From positions 85,759-149,758 of the forward strand of contig JAFIGX010000006.1 in NCBI GenBank assembly GCA_017849455.1: DNA of 64,000 bases, given 5' to 3'. The notes under the pieces are model-generated. The model saw only the letters and a list, made by a program, of their open reading frames with translations, was not told the origin of the DNA and searched no databases. The translations under genes and the position numbers were made by a program. This DNA comes from Pseudobacter sp. (GTDB lineage: Bacteria; Bacteroidota; Bacteroidia; Chitinophagales; Chitinophagaceae). Shown here piece by piece: positions 50,715 through 59,082 of this stretch (positions are counted from its first letter, which is position 1; the number at the start of each line of letters is the position of its first letter).

Positions 50715-51767
50715 TTAGAGGAGGTTGATCAGGTCATTGGCATCGGGTAAGACCATTTTTATTTCTTCGGGAAGCAATTTGGTGGTTCTGTAGGTAGCCA
50801 CTCCCATAGCCTTGTCCATGCTTTTTATGGAGAATTCAACAACTGCATCGTTCTTTTCTTTGCAAAGGATTATGCCGATGGCTGGGTTCTCATGTGGTAA
50901 TCTGATCTTTTCGTCCAGCACATTGAGGTAAAAATTGAGCTGTCCTACATCTTTAGGTTGGAATTTGTTCCGTTTCAGGTCAAATGCAACAAGGCATTGC
51001 AGATGCCGATTGTAAAATAAAAGATCGATGAAAAAATCATCATTATCTACTACCAGCCTGTATTGATTTCCGATAAAGGCAAAGCCTTTTCCCATCTTCA
51101 TGATGAAATCCCTGATCTTTACTATGATCTCGCTCTCCAATGCTCTTTCTTCGAAAGTTTCCGGGCGTAGATAGTCAAATAAATATTCATCCTGAAAAAC
51201 CTTCAATGCGTTGGACCTCACTTGCCCGGTTAGGGTTTGGCCAAAGTTATTGGTGAGTTTGCCCTGGTTCTGATAGAGCTGGGATTCAAGGTGGTACTCA
51301 AGGACAGATAACGACCAGAAATTTTCAGAGGCCGACCTGATATAGAACAAGCGTTCTTCCCAATCCTTTACTTTGGTGAGGATGGTGAAATGGTGAGAGA
51401 AACTTATACCATAGAAAATATCTTCCCAATCAATCCCACCTAATTGGTTCGACACTGTCGAACCAATTAGGTCTTGTGAGTATGCCTCGTAGAATATCCT
51501 CATTTTCTTTAAGTTACCAGTTGAGAAACCCTTAAGGCCCGGTAGCTCCAGTTGCAGGTCAGTGGAGATCTTGTCGATCATTTTTGTTCCCCATTTTTCG
51601 ACGGAAATTTTTTCTGAGATCATTTTACCAATCCTTAAATACAGAAGCAGTTGCTCTTTATTTGCTAACCTGGTTGCGAGGTACCTGCTTCTGACGATGT
51701 TCTCCTTGATAGCCTTCAGGAATTGGACATACGAGTTAGAGTTGTCTTGAATTGAGGGGGCCTTCAT
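50715..51767 (-). CDS. YhcG/DUF1016 family nuclease-like protein
   Basis: The protein has 350 residues. The N-terminal DUF1016 helical region (about 1-175) contains KGFSTGNLKKMRIFYEAY and SFSHHFTILTKVKDWEERLF. The C-terminal PD-(D/E)xK nuclease fold (about 195-345) shows DDFFIDLLFYNRHLQCLVAF with Asp and DLKRNKFQP in place of the E-x-K core. Family members have been linked to restriction and phage defence or DNA repair, without a settled activity. The linker between the parts (IGSTVSNQLGG) is encoded by a perfect 35-bp palindrome. It is a stand-alone gene, and its relatively AT-rich composition suggests transfer. Confidence 0.87.
   Translation of the reverse strand: MKAPSIQDNSNSYVQFLKAIKENIVRSRYLATRLANKEQLLLYLRIGKMISEKISVEKWGTKMIDKISTDLQLELPGLKGFSTGNLKKMRIFYEAYSQDLIGSTVSNQLGGIDWEDIFYGISFSHHFTILTKVKDWEERLFYIRSASENFWSLSVLEYHLESQLYQNQGKLTNNFGQTLTGQVRSNALKVFQDEYLFDYLRPETFEERALESEIIVKIRDFIMKMGKGFAFIGNQYRLVVDNDDFFIDLLFYNRHLQCLVAFDLKRNKFQPKDVGQLNFYLNVLDEKIRLPHENPAIGIILCKEKNDAVVEFSIKSMDKAMGVATYRTTKLLPEEIKMVLPDANDLINLL
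51438..51472. repeat. Perfect 35-bp palindrome inside the DUF1016 gene
   Basis: The 17-base arms (ACCTAATTGGTTCGACA and its exact reverse complement) flank one central base. The sequence stays in frame and encodes IGSTVSNQLGG in a linker that varies in length between homologues. It could form a very stable hairpin in mRNA or a cruciform in DNA. Confidence 0.9.
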
Positions 51768-51902
51768 TTTGATTATTTTAATGAAGGCAAATTATAAAAA
51801 AATCGGTTATTCAATACTGTTATATTTTGATTCATTATAATGCTAATATTCCAGGAATTTAAAAGAAATTTTTAGTAAAGAAGAAGTGAGAATAAAAAAT
51901 AA

Positions 51903-51928
51903 GCCCCGCTGACCTAAGTGAGCGGGGC
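51903..51928 (-). terminator. Intrinsic terminator of the class I aldolase gene
   Basis: GCCCCGCT pairs with AGCGGGGC around a 10-base loop. On the reverse strand it is followed by a T-rich run (51889-51902). It lies 25 bases beyond the fbaB stop. Confidence 0.75.
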
Positions 51929-51952
51929 GGTGATCTTTTTACAGGATTTCGA

Positions 51953-53011
51953 TTAGGCGACAGTTATGTCATTCTCCAAATATACGTCTTGTGTGGTTTG
52001 CAACAACTCCACGCCTTCTTTAAATGGACGCTGGAATGCTTTTCGTCCCAGTATGAGACCCATACCACCTGCGCGTTTATTGATAACGGCGGTGTACACT
52101 GCATCTGCAAGGTCGCTGGAACCTTTGCTTTCGCCGCCGCTGTTGATCAGCCCAATGCGGCCACTGTAGCAATTCAGCACCTGGTAGCGGCAGAGATCGA
52201 TCGGGTGGTCGGTAGTGAGTTTTTCGTAGACCAATGGAGAGGTTTTTCCATGCTTGGTAGCCAGGTAGCCTCCATTATTGGTCGGTAATTTTTGTTTGAT
52301 GATATCCGCCTGGAGTGTAACGCCAAGGTGATTGGCCTGGCCGGTGAGGTCGGCTGAAGTATGATAATCCACTCCGTCAACTTTAAATCCGTTATTACGG
52401 GTATAGCACCAGAGAATGGTGGCCATGCCGAGTTCATGGGCATATTCGAAGGCTTCGGCCACTTCTTTCAACTGGCGGGCGCTTTCGGCAGAGCCCCAGT
52501 AGATGGTGGCGCCTACGGCCACTGCTCCCATATTCCAGGCGCTTTTAACAGTGCCAAACATCGTTTGGTCGAAGCGGTTAGGCAGGCTCAGGAATTCATT
52601 GTGATTGATCTTTACCACGAAGGGGATGCGATGGGCATATTTGCGGCTCATGAGCCCCAGTACGCCAAAGGTAGAAGCCACTGCATTGCAGCCGCCTTCG
52701 ATGGCGAGCTTAACGATATTTTCCGGATCGAAATAGATAGGGTTGGGGGCGAAAGCAGAACCGCCGCTATGCTCAACGCCCTGGTCTACCGGGAAGATGC
52801 TGCAGAATCCGGTATTTGCCAGCCGGCCGTGGCCGAGCAATGCCTGGATGCTGCGCAGCACCTGGTTATTCCGGTTGCTGTTGATCCAGGTCTTTTCCAC
52901 GTGATCGGGGGAAGGCAGGGAGATCATCGATTTGTCGATCGCTGTGCTCTTGTGGTCCAGCAAATAAGCGGCTTTGTCGCCGAGAAGCTCAAGAATTTTT
53001 TTTGAAGGCAT
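51953..53011 (-). CDS. fbaB: Class I fructose-bisphosphate aldolase (FbaB/DhnA type)
   Basis: The protein has 352 residues and aligns throughout with E. coli Fba[42 protein letters not shown] with the Schiff-base-region Lys, [13 protein letters not shown] and [20 protein letters not shown]. It cleaves fructose 1,6-bisphosphate through a lysine Schiff base. The frame is open upstream to 53062, but [18 protein letters not shown] at 53011 fits the family. It is followed upstream by a family B repeat and then by the class II aldolase gene. Confidence 0.95.
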   Translation of the reverse strand: MPSKKILELLGDKAAYLLDHKSTAIDKSMISLPSPDHVEKTWINSNRNNQVLRSIQALLGHGRLANTGFCSIFPVDQGVEHSGGSAFAPNPIYFDPENIVKLAIEGGCNAVASTFGVLGLMSRKYAHRIPFVVKINHNEFLSLPNRFDQTMFGTVKSAWNMGAVAVGATIYWGSAESARQLKEVAEAFEYAHELGMATILWCYTRNNGFKVDGVDYHTSADLTGQANHLGVTLQADIIKQKLPTNNGGYLATKHGKTSPLVYEKLTTDHPIDLCRYQVLNCYSGRIGLINSGGESKGSSDLADAVYTAVINKRAGGMGLILGRKAFQRPFKEGVELLQTTQDVYLENDITVA

Positions 53012-53047
53012 GGTCTTTGAAAATTTGATGAGATTGAAATGGAAGGA

Positions 53048-53200
53048 GCTGGCAGTTTGCAATTGGCAATTAGCAGTTATGACCCTTCGTAGGGAATATC
53101 CTTTTTCTCAAGGTGTCGCCAACTGCCAATTGCCAATTGCCAATTGCCAACTGCTAACTGCCAATTGCTAACTGCTAATTGCCAATTGCAAACTGCCAAC
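53048..53200. repeat. Family B hairpin repeat, copy 3 (expanded right arm)
   Basis: The left arm 53048-53079 is short. The right arm 53119-53200 is expanded into about nine AACTGCCAATTGCC-type words. The loop read on the reverse strand contains GGCGACACC then ACGAAGGGTCATAACTG, matching loop features of copy 1, so this copy is inverted. It lies between the two aldolase genes. Confidence 0.82.
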
Positions 53201-53332
53201 TCCTCCAATGCCCGCAAAGATAGGGGCAAAGCAAGTGCCACCCGCTCTGTTTTTATGGCAGAACGGTGCATCAATTCTCAGACCCGGCCTTCTTTCAGCG
53301 ATTAAACCGCTTATCAGAACGAAATCTAAGCT

Positions 53333-54403
53333 TTAAGCATTTCTGTTAATGCAGTTCAAATCTTCGAACGCTATTTCTAAACGTTTTATAAATGCTTCTT
53401 CTCCTTTACGGAGCCATACGCGGGGATCGTAATGTTTTTTATTGGGTTTATCGGCGCCTTCCGGATTGCCCAGCTGGCCCTGGAGATAGCCTTCATTATT
53501 CTTGTAATAACCCAACACGCCATCCCAGAAGGCCCATTGCAGGTCGGTGTCGATATTCATTTTGATAGCGCCATAGCTGATGGCTTCACGGATCTGGCGT
53601 TGCGGCGAGCCGCTTCCACCGTGGAATACAAAGAATACCGGCTTGGGGCCTGTCTTCAGTTCCTTTTGTATATAGTCCTGGCTGTTCTTCAGGATCTCTG
53701 GCCTTAGCTCCACATTGCCCGGGCTGTATACGCCATGAACATTGCCGAAGGCGGCTGCCACGCTGAAGAGGCTGCCTATCTTGCTCAGGGCAGTATAGGT
53801 ATAGGCCACATGTTGGGGTTGGGTGTAGAGCTTTTCATTCTCGACCCCGCTGTTGTCGACCCCATCTTCTTCACCGCCGGTAACGCCCAGTTCGATCTCG
53901 ATGCCCATGCCCAGGGGCTGCATGCGTTTGAAGAATTCAACGGATGTGTGGATATTCTCTTCCAGTGGTTCTTCGGAAAGATCGAGCATGTGTGAGCTGA
54001 ACAGCGGCTGGCCTTTTTCTTGGAAGAATTGTTCACCGGCGTCGATCAGTCCGCTCACCCAGGGCAGCCATTTCTTAGCCGCATGGTCTGTATGCAATAC
54101 CACCGGAACGCCATAATATTTGGCCACATTATGAATATGCAGTGCGCCGGAAATACCACCGGTGATATTGCCCTGGAGCTTATCATTGGGCATACCCTTG
54201 CCGGCAATGAACTGGGCGCCGCCATTGGAAAATTGTATGATGACCGGTGAATTCACTTTGGCGGCCGTTTCCAGGGTGGCATTGATGGTATTCGTGCCAA
54301 TGGTGTTGACGGCCGGAAGAGCGAACTGGCTATCTTTTGCATCCTTGTAAAGGGCTTCCAGTTCTTCGCCAAACAATACACCGGGTTTGTATTTTTTCAT
54401 CAT
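53333..54403 (-). CDS. fbaA: Class II fructose-bisphosphate aldolase
   Basis: The protein has 356 residues. Zinc ligands appear in VVLHTDHAAKKWLPW and in FGNVHGVYSPGNVELRPEI; FVFHGGSGSPQRQIREAISY carries a zinc His and phosphate-binding Gly-Ser; KMNIDTDLQWAFWDG follows. It is the FbaA (class IIA) type. It catalyses the same reaction as the neighbouring FbaB but through zinc. An ATG one codon later is also possible. Confidence 0.95.
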   Translation of the reverse strand: MMKKYKPGVLFGEELEALYKDAKDSQFALPAVNTIGTNTINATLETAAKVNSPVIIQFSNGGAQFIAGKGMPNDKLQGNITGGISGALHIHNVAKYYGVPVVLHTDHAAKKWLPWVSGLIDAGEQFFQEKGQPLFSSHMLDLSEEPLEENIHTSVEFFKRMQPLGMGIEIELGVTGGEEDGVDNSGVENEKLYTQPQHVAYTYTALSKIGSLFSVAAAFGNVHGVYSPGNVELRPEILKNSQDYIQKELKTGPKPVFFVFHGGSGSPQRQIREAISYGAIKMNIDTDLQWAFWDGVLGYYKNNEGYLQGQLGNPEGADKPNKKHYDPRVWLRKGEEAFIKRLEIAFEDLNCINRNA

Positions 54404-54506
54404 TCCTGCTATTTTTTTAATGTAAAAATTAATAAAATTTAAACTTGTTGAAATTCCTTTAAGGATAAGGTGGTTTTGTTAAAGAAGGCGCTAAGATACA
54501 GTATAG

Positions 54507-54527
54507 TTTGTGTTTACAAAACACAAA
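54507..54527. promoter_or_regulatory. Operator-like inverted repeat upstream of fbaA
   Basis: TTTGTGTTTACAAAACACAA is a 9-bp inverted repeat with a 3-base spacer, about 100 bases before the fbaA start. The TTGTG / CACAA form resembles CRP/FNR-type sites. Control of fbaA is only an inference. Confidence 0.3.
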
Positions 54528-54548
54528 TTGAGTTTATCAAATGGGGCG

Positions 54549-54571
54549 TTGAAAAGTTAACCTGTCAACTA
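54549..54571. repeat. Single family A word arm at the end of the kinase-like gene
   Basis: GAAAAGTTAACCTGTCAACT has family A vocabulary but no partner arm nearby. It supplies the stop codon (TAG) of the reverse-strand gene that ends at 54569. Confidence 0.45.
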
Positions 54572-55672
54572 ATCCTCGAACTTCCCGAGATTCTTCTGGA
54601 TCAGAGCGAGATTTTTTTGCAGTGTTTGTTTAAGCTGGCGCTTCACTACCTGGCCCATGGAGGAGCATTTGTAAAAGGCGGGACTTTTAAAATAATCGCC
54701 GAGTTCCGTTCTGAGCTGTTTGATCTTTTCAGGGGTGGAGATATTGTCCTTCGACATGATATTGAGCAGTTCCATCAGCCTGAACCGGGTGGAGGCCACG
54801 CGGAATGCCATCATGGTGCGTTCTTCCGTTTGATATTGTTCAATGGTATCCTGGTTGAGGTGTTTGGTGCAGATAGAGACCAGTTCCTTGTTTTCCTTGA
54901 AGAATTGAGGCAGGTAAAGGCTTTTACGGCCTTCATACGATTGCTGGTCGAAGTCGATGGCCCGGATGCGATATTGGAAGTCTTCGATATCGGGCGTGAT
55001 GTCCACCACGAAATTATAGGAACGCATATCGCCCAGCAGCCGCACGAAGCACCGCTCATTGAATTTCACGAATTCCTTGGCAAGACGGATCTTGTTGGTA
55101 GACGGATCCTCCAGGTGGTTTTTGATGAACACATCGCCGGGAATACCGGGTATATGTTCTTCCACGAGCGTATTATTATAGGTGAGATAAGTGATGCGGT
55201 TGGGCGATAAGAGATGCTCCAGTTCGAGCCCATATACGCGGGAAGCATCCGCGATCTTGATATAATAATGATCGTAATTGTCGTTGAACTTGTTCACGAT
55301 GCGGATGCGAAAGGGATTCGAATTGCCGAAGCTGCAGTAATCGATCCTCGCCACATCGAGGTGTTTGGTAAAAGTGAGATCACCTTCCGTTTTGAGGATG
55401 GCATACATCCTTACCAACCCTTCGCGTATATATTCCCAGTCGCGCATATCATACACCACCGTTTCCCAGAGTGTATCCTTCCCGTTCTTATCGACCAGGG
55501 GAATGGAATAGGTGATGCGTAACAGATCGTTGTACGATACAGGCAGCCGCACCTCCCTGCCATGTTGCTTGAGATAATTACGCAGTGGTTCGTGCACAGC
55601 GAACATAGGCTTTTTGCGCGATGGCTGGTTGGGCTCGCTGAGTTGAAAGTCGTTATCGTTGATAGCGCTCAT
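54569..55672 (-). CDS. Uncharacterised protein with protein-kinase-like signature
   Basis: The protein has 367 residues and I do not recognise a named family. The sequence nevertheless carries a kinase-like order of motifs: Lys139 in HYYIKIA, Glu150/152 in GLELEHLL, a hinge-like LVEEHIPG, a catalytic-loop-like LLGDMRSYNFVVD (Asp215, Asn220), and AIDFDQQ (Asp240, Asp242) as the Mg-binding motif. This resembles the APH/HipA-type fold. A helical C-terminal third ends in a basic Gln/Lys-rich tail. No signal peptide or membrane segment. ATG at 55672 is preferred; an upstream TTG lies in a repeat arm. The gene stands alone between fbaA and a BtuF-like gene. Confidence 0.7.
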   Translation of the reverse strand: MSAINDNDFQLSEPNQPSRKKPMFAVHEPLRNYLKQHGREVRLPVSYNDLLRITYSIPLVDKNGKDTLWETVVYDMRDWEYIREGLVRMYAILKTEGDLTFTKHLDVARIDYCSFGNSNPFRIRIVNKFNDNYDHYYIKIADASRVYGLELEHLLSPNRITYLTYNNTLVEEHIPGIPGDVFIKNHLEDPSTNKIRLAKEFVKFNERCFVRLLGDMRSYNFVVDITPDIEDFQYRIRAIDFDQQSYEGRKSLYLPQFFKENKELVSICTKHLNQDTIEQYQTEERTMMAFRVASTRFRLMELLNIMSKDNISTPEKIKQLRTELGDYFKSPAFYKCSSMGQVVKRQLKQTLQKNLALIQKNLGKFED

Positions 55673-55678
55673 GAGGGA

Positions 55679-55804
55679 GTTGGCAGTGAGCAATTGGCAG
55701 TTAATGCCTGCTACATTTTGATTTCAGATCAGCAATTTAAGGAATCAGTATCGGAAAATGAATAACCAAATAAAACAGTAGTGCTTCAACTGCCCACTGC
55801 AAAC
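55679..55804. repeat. Family B hairpin repeat, copy 4 (short arms)
   Basis: The left arm 55679-55702 (GTTGGCAGTGAGCAATTGGC) and right arm 55787-55804 (AACTGCCCACTGCAAAC) flank an 84-base loop. The left arm precedes the kinase-like gene start; the right arm reaches the stop codon of the BtuF-like gene. Confidence 0.7.
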
Positions 55805-56598
55805 TATTTCAGTTTCTCCAGCAACCCTGAAAAATACTCCGGAGCCTGCAAGAGCCGGCTGCCATACCAGCTGAACATTTCGCCATCTGCCGGCAGGACC
55901 CTGGTTTGCGGTAATAAAGGTCGCAATTCATCGATATGTTTTTGGGAAAAAGGATAGGGCTCGGAGGAAAGGAGGAGCAGATCGCAATGGGCCGACTGCA
56001 ATTCTTCCAACGATATTTCCGGATACCTGGTACTATGTCCGAATACGTTATATAGTCCGCAGCGGCGGAGCATATCGTGAATGAAGGTGTCGTGGCCAAC
56101 GGTCATGAAGGGGGATTTCCAGATAAGATAGGCGGTGCGGAACGGTAAATGGCCTGCCAGGGAAGAATGCAGGGCATTGAAGCCCTGTTCGATGCGCTTG
56201 GTGAGAGAAAGGGCTTCGGCCGGACGCCCTGTAAGTTCACCGATGCAGCGCATCATATCCAGCGCATCATCCAGGGTATGAATATCGCTTACCCATACCG
56301 GGTAGTCCATTGCCAGTTCTTCCACCTGCTCACGTACATTTTCTTCCTTATTGGCAATGATGCAATCGGGCCGGAGCGCACGGACCAGATCTTTTCTTAT
56401 CTGCTTGGTGCTGCCGATCCTGGCCCTGGTCCGGAACCAATGTTCAGGATGCACGCAGAATTTGGTGATACCTACTACTTCTTCTTCGAGCCCGAGATGG
56501 TATAACAATTCCGTTTGTGAAGGCACCAGCGAAATGATCCGTTGGGGAGTATGAGGTAATTCTATCGTTCTGCCCAATTGGTCAGTAAACAATGCCAT
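55804..56598 (-). CDS. BtuF-like ABC-type substrate-binding protein without signal peptide
   Basis: The protein has 264 residues and the helical-backbone metal/cobalamin receptor fold: RIISLVPSQTELLYHLGLEE, the ITKFCVHPEHWF stretch, IANKEENVREQVEELA, and FMTVGHDTFIHDMLRRCGLYNVFG. These resemble vitamin B12 binding proteins of the BtuF group. The best start, MALFTDQLGRTI at 56598, has no signal peptide. An in-frame extension to 56676 does not give a convincing one, and homologues I recall begin at the same place. It may therefore act in the cytoplasm. No permease or ATPase gene is adjacent. Confidence 0.8.
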   Translation of the reverse strand: MALFTDQLGRTIELPHTPQRIISLVPSQTELLYHLGLEEEVVGITKFCVHPEHWFRTRARIGSTKQIRKDLVRALRPDCIIANKEENVREQVEELAMDYPVWVSDIHTLDDALDMMRCIGELTGRPAEALSLTKRIEQGFNALHSSLAGHLPFRTAYLIWKSPFMTVGHDTFIHDMLRRCGLYNVFGHSTRYPEISLEELQSAHCDLLLLSSEPYPFSQKHIDELRPLLPQTRVLPADGEMFSWYGSRLLQAPEYFSGLLEKLK

Positions 56599-56733
56599 GC
56601 AGCAAATTTGCTGCAAAATACAGCTTGCGGGAACAAAAATTATGGATGGAAGATAAGAGGAGAAGGTACCTGCCACTACTGATTTCCCCAGCCTGTGTCC
56701 CGGGGGTGTAGCAGGAAAATGGTACCGCTGCTA

Positions 56734-56771
56734 CCTCCTGCTAAATAGAATAAGGATCATTTAGCAGGAGG
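56734..56771. other. Perfect 13-bp inverted repeat
   Basis: CCTCCTGCTAAAT (56734-56746) and ATTTAGCAGGAGG (56759-56771) are exact complements with a 12-base loop. A second overlapping pair (GTAGCAG near 56708 with CTGCTAC near 56728) lies just before. No T-run, so not a clear terminator. It lies in the upstream region of the BtuF-like gene. Confidence 0.5.
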
Positions 56772-56799
56772 GTTATTGGAGTTAAAGCAGACGGTTCTT

Positions 56800-57111
56800 A
56801 CACACAGGATTTGGAACTACTTGGTTTTCGGACGTTGGATCTTATTCGGACGGTTAATCAAGGATACGTTCACGGTCTTTCACGGACATTGAATGGTGAT
56901 TCAAGGACATGGACGTTGGACTGGTTTTTTACAGGACATTGATTGGTTTGTTCACGGATTTTGGACGGTCATCCGGATATTGGACTGGATTATTGGATTC
57001 AAAAAAAGGAAGTTGATTGATACTGGATTTTCAGGATTTTCTTGGATATTGGAACCTTCACGTTGGTTCTCCTGGATATTGGATTGATTGATTTAGCTAT
57101 CAATCAACTTC
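56800..57111. repeat. Degenerate GGATATTGGA-word region
   Basis: About 310 bases are made of variants of GGACATTGGA, GGATATTGGA and TTCACGGACA with irregular 10-14 bp spacing. It ends in an inverted pair (AAGTTGATTGATA at 57010 with TATCAATCAACTT at 57099). No plausible gene: forward frames read as repetitive Trp/Ile/Gly strings. From 57112 to about 57450 I see only AT-rich sequence without a recognisable element. Confidence 0.6.
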
Positions 57112-57461
57112 TGGAACAAAGATATATGCACATCGAAATGTTAACAAGAGCAGAAAAACTCAATTTCAACTATTCGGCATTTACTGCGTCCATCGTAGGA
57201 GTTCAGTCAGGTCCCTCGTAATTGTATGAAAAACACATCGTAATTCTACGTAAATTTTTGATTTTCAGCCTGTTTTGATTGATAATTATCAAATGCATTC
57301 AATAAAATGGTGATGTAAAACCGGTATTAACAGAAAGTTACGCATATTGAAAACGCGCATTTTTCCCTGTCCATGGACACACTTGCTGGTGCATTGATCG
57401 CCAAAATCAGTCGGTTGATCGAATAAAATTCCGCCACGGAAATGCCTTTATTAATCTTGTA

Positions 57462-57612
57462 TCACGGGTTTTCCGTTTCTGAACCGAACCCCCTTTTTCG
57501 CTCCATAACCCTGAACCGGGGCAAGTCCGGTGCTAACCCTCTCACCGGCTTTCGCAAACTATACCAACCCGGTAAATAAAAAGCCCCGGCGAGTACCGGG
57601 ACTTTTTTGTTG
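57462..57612 (+). ncRNA. Candidate structured RNA with terminator
   Basis: A TAATCTTG promoter-like element near 57451-57458 is followed by about 150 bases rich in short GC stems (ACCGGGGCAAGTCCGGT, GCCGGTG-type pairs) and ending in an intrinsic terminator. The core CTGAACCGGGGCAAGTCCGG then TGCTAACCCTC loosely recalls the conserved core of cobalamin riboswitches, but the B12 box and kissing loops are not recognisable. No gene follows on this strand, so a riboswitch role is unsupported. Confidence 0.3.
57582..57608. terminator. Bidirectional intrinsic terminator
   Basis: AGCCCCGG pairs with CCGGGACT (one mismatch) around CGAGTA, with a T-run after it on the forward strand and TTTTTA on the reverse strand. 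On the reverse strand it ends the cystathionine synthase transcript, 28 bases past the stop. Confidence 0.8.
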
Positions 57613-57635
57613 CCACTATAATATTTTACCGGACA

Positions 57636-58997
57636 CTAACTCCCCAACGCCTGTATCACATCATATTTCGTTACGATATGATAATTGCCGGCATCATCCT
57701 TGCTCAGCACTGCCCCATTGTCCTTATTGATCAATGTCCTCAATTTTTCGATCGGAGTATTGAAATCGACTACCGGGAACGGCTTCTCCATCACAGATTC
57801 CACTTTTTCATTCCGGATATCCGGGTTGGAAAAAACTTTCTGGAACAGCCCGCTTTCACTGATAGCGCCTACGATGCCATTACCATTGCCCACCGGGATA
57901 TGTTCGATATCGTATTTCTTCATCAGTTCAACCGCATCGGCCACGGTACGGCCTGGTTCAACCGTTACGAGCTTCTGACGGATGCCTCTGCCATTGATGA
58001 TGTCCTTGAATGTCTTCACATCCAGGAAACCTCTTTCCATCATCCACTGGTCATTATATATCTTGGCCACATAGCGGCTGCCATGGTCATGAAAGATACA
58101 AACCACCAGGTCATCTTTTTTCAAACGGCTACCCAACTGCATCAGGCCCTGCAGGCAACTGCCGGCACTATAACCGCAGAACAGCCCTTCTTCTTTGGCG
58201 ATCCTTCTCGCCATCACCGCGCCATCCTTGTCGGTGACCTGCTCGAAATGGTCGATCACCCTCATGTCGTAGTTTTCCGGTACGAAGTCTTCCCCGAAAC
58301 CTTCAGAGATATAGGGATGCACTTCATTCATATCGATCTCCCCGGTACGGAAATATTTGGTGAGGAGTGAGCCGTATACATCGATGGCCCATACCTGGAT
58401 GGCAGGATTCTTTTCCTTCAGGTACATCGCCGTTCCTGTAACAGTGCCCCCGGTGCCGGCCGTACAAACGAGATGCGTGATCTTTCCGTCTGTCTGACGC
58501 CAGATCTCCGGCCCGGTAGTTTCATAATGCGCCAGCCTGTTGGCCAGGTTATCATATTGATTGCAATGAAATGAATTCGGGATCTCTTTGGCGAGCCTGC
58601 GGGCTACGGAATAGTAGGAGCGGGGATCATCGGGCTCTACATTGGTTGGACAAACGATCACTTCGGCGCCTACGGCCTTCAGGATGTCCATTTTTTCTTT
58701 CGACTGCTTATCAGTAGTAGTGAAGATACATTTGTACCCTTTTACACAAGCCGCCAGGGCCAATCCCATCCCCGTATTCCCGCTGGTACATTCTATAATG
58801 GTACCACCCGGTTTCAGCTTCCCTTCCTGTTCGGCCACTTCGATCATCTTGATCGCCATGCGGTCTTTGATCGAATTGCCCGGGTTGAAATAATCCACTT
58901 TCGACAGGACTGTACAGGGCAAACTGGCCGTTATCTTGTTTAGCCGGATCAGGGGCGTATTGCCAATCGTTTCCAGGATGTTATTCTTGATATCCAT
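57636..58997 (-). CDS. Cystathionine beta-synthase / cysteine synthase with CBS domains
   Basis: The protein has 453 residues. The PLP fold has the Lys in NPGNSIKDRMAI, STGNTG-like ECTSGNTGMGLALAA, and GTGGTVTGTAMYLKEK for phosphate. A CBS pair occupies about residues 340-453 (VEPGRTVADAVELMKKYDIE onward). It condenses serine with homocysteine or acts as a cysteine synthase. No heme-binding N-terminus is present. The start at 58997 (MDIKNNILETIGNTPLIRL) is set by homology and by the promoter at 59016-59023, which excludes the longer frame. Confidence 0.92.
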   Translation of the reverse strand: MDIKNNILETIGNTPLIRLNKITASLPCTVLSKVDYFNPGNSIKDRMAIKMIEVAEQEGKLKPGGTIIECTSGNTGMGLALAACVKGYKCIFTTTDKQSKEKMDILKAVGAEVIVCPTNVEPDDPRSYYSVARRLAKEIPNSFHCNQYDNLANRLAHYETTGPEIWRQTDGKITHLVCTAGTGGTVTGTAMYLKEKNPAIQVWAIDVYGSLLTKYFRTGEIDMNEVHPYISEGFGEDFVPENYDMRVIDHFEQVTDKDGAVMARRIAKEEGLFCGYSAGSCLQGLMQLGSRLKKDDLVVCIFHDHGSRYVAKIYNDQWMMERGFLDVKTFKDIINGRGIRQKLVTVEPGRTVADAVELMKKYDIEHIPVGNGNGIVGAISESGLFQKVFSNPDIRNEKVESVMEKPFPVVDFNTPIEKLRTLINKDNGAVLSKDDAGNYHIVTKYDVIQALGS

Positions 58998-59015
58998 AAC
59001 CTTTGTATTCTCCGG

Positions 59016-59023
59016 CAAAGGTA
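59016..59023 (-). promoter_or_regulatory. -7 promoter element (TACCTTTG) for the cystathionine synthase gene
   Basis: Exact TAnnTTTG match on the reverse strand, 18 bases before the ATG at 58997. Confidence 0.5.
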
Positions 59024-59070
59024 CGGTTTTGCTTCCTACTGCCTTCCGCTTAGTGTCCACAACTATTTAT

Positions 59071-59078
59071 TATTTTTG
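59071..59078 (+). promoter_or_regulatory. -7 promoter element (TATTTTTG) for the hydrolase gene
   Basis: Exact TAnnTTTG match, 4 bases before the ATG at 59083, implying a nearly leaderless message. Confidence 0.5.
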
Positions 59079-59082
59079 GAAT

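Noticed and set aside
56665..56690. AAGGTACCTGCC resembling a B12 box beside the BtuF-like gene
   Set aside because: It is on the wrong strand for that gene, and no riboswitch core lies upstream on the strand where it reads correctly.
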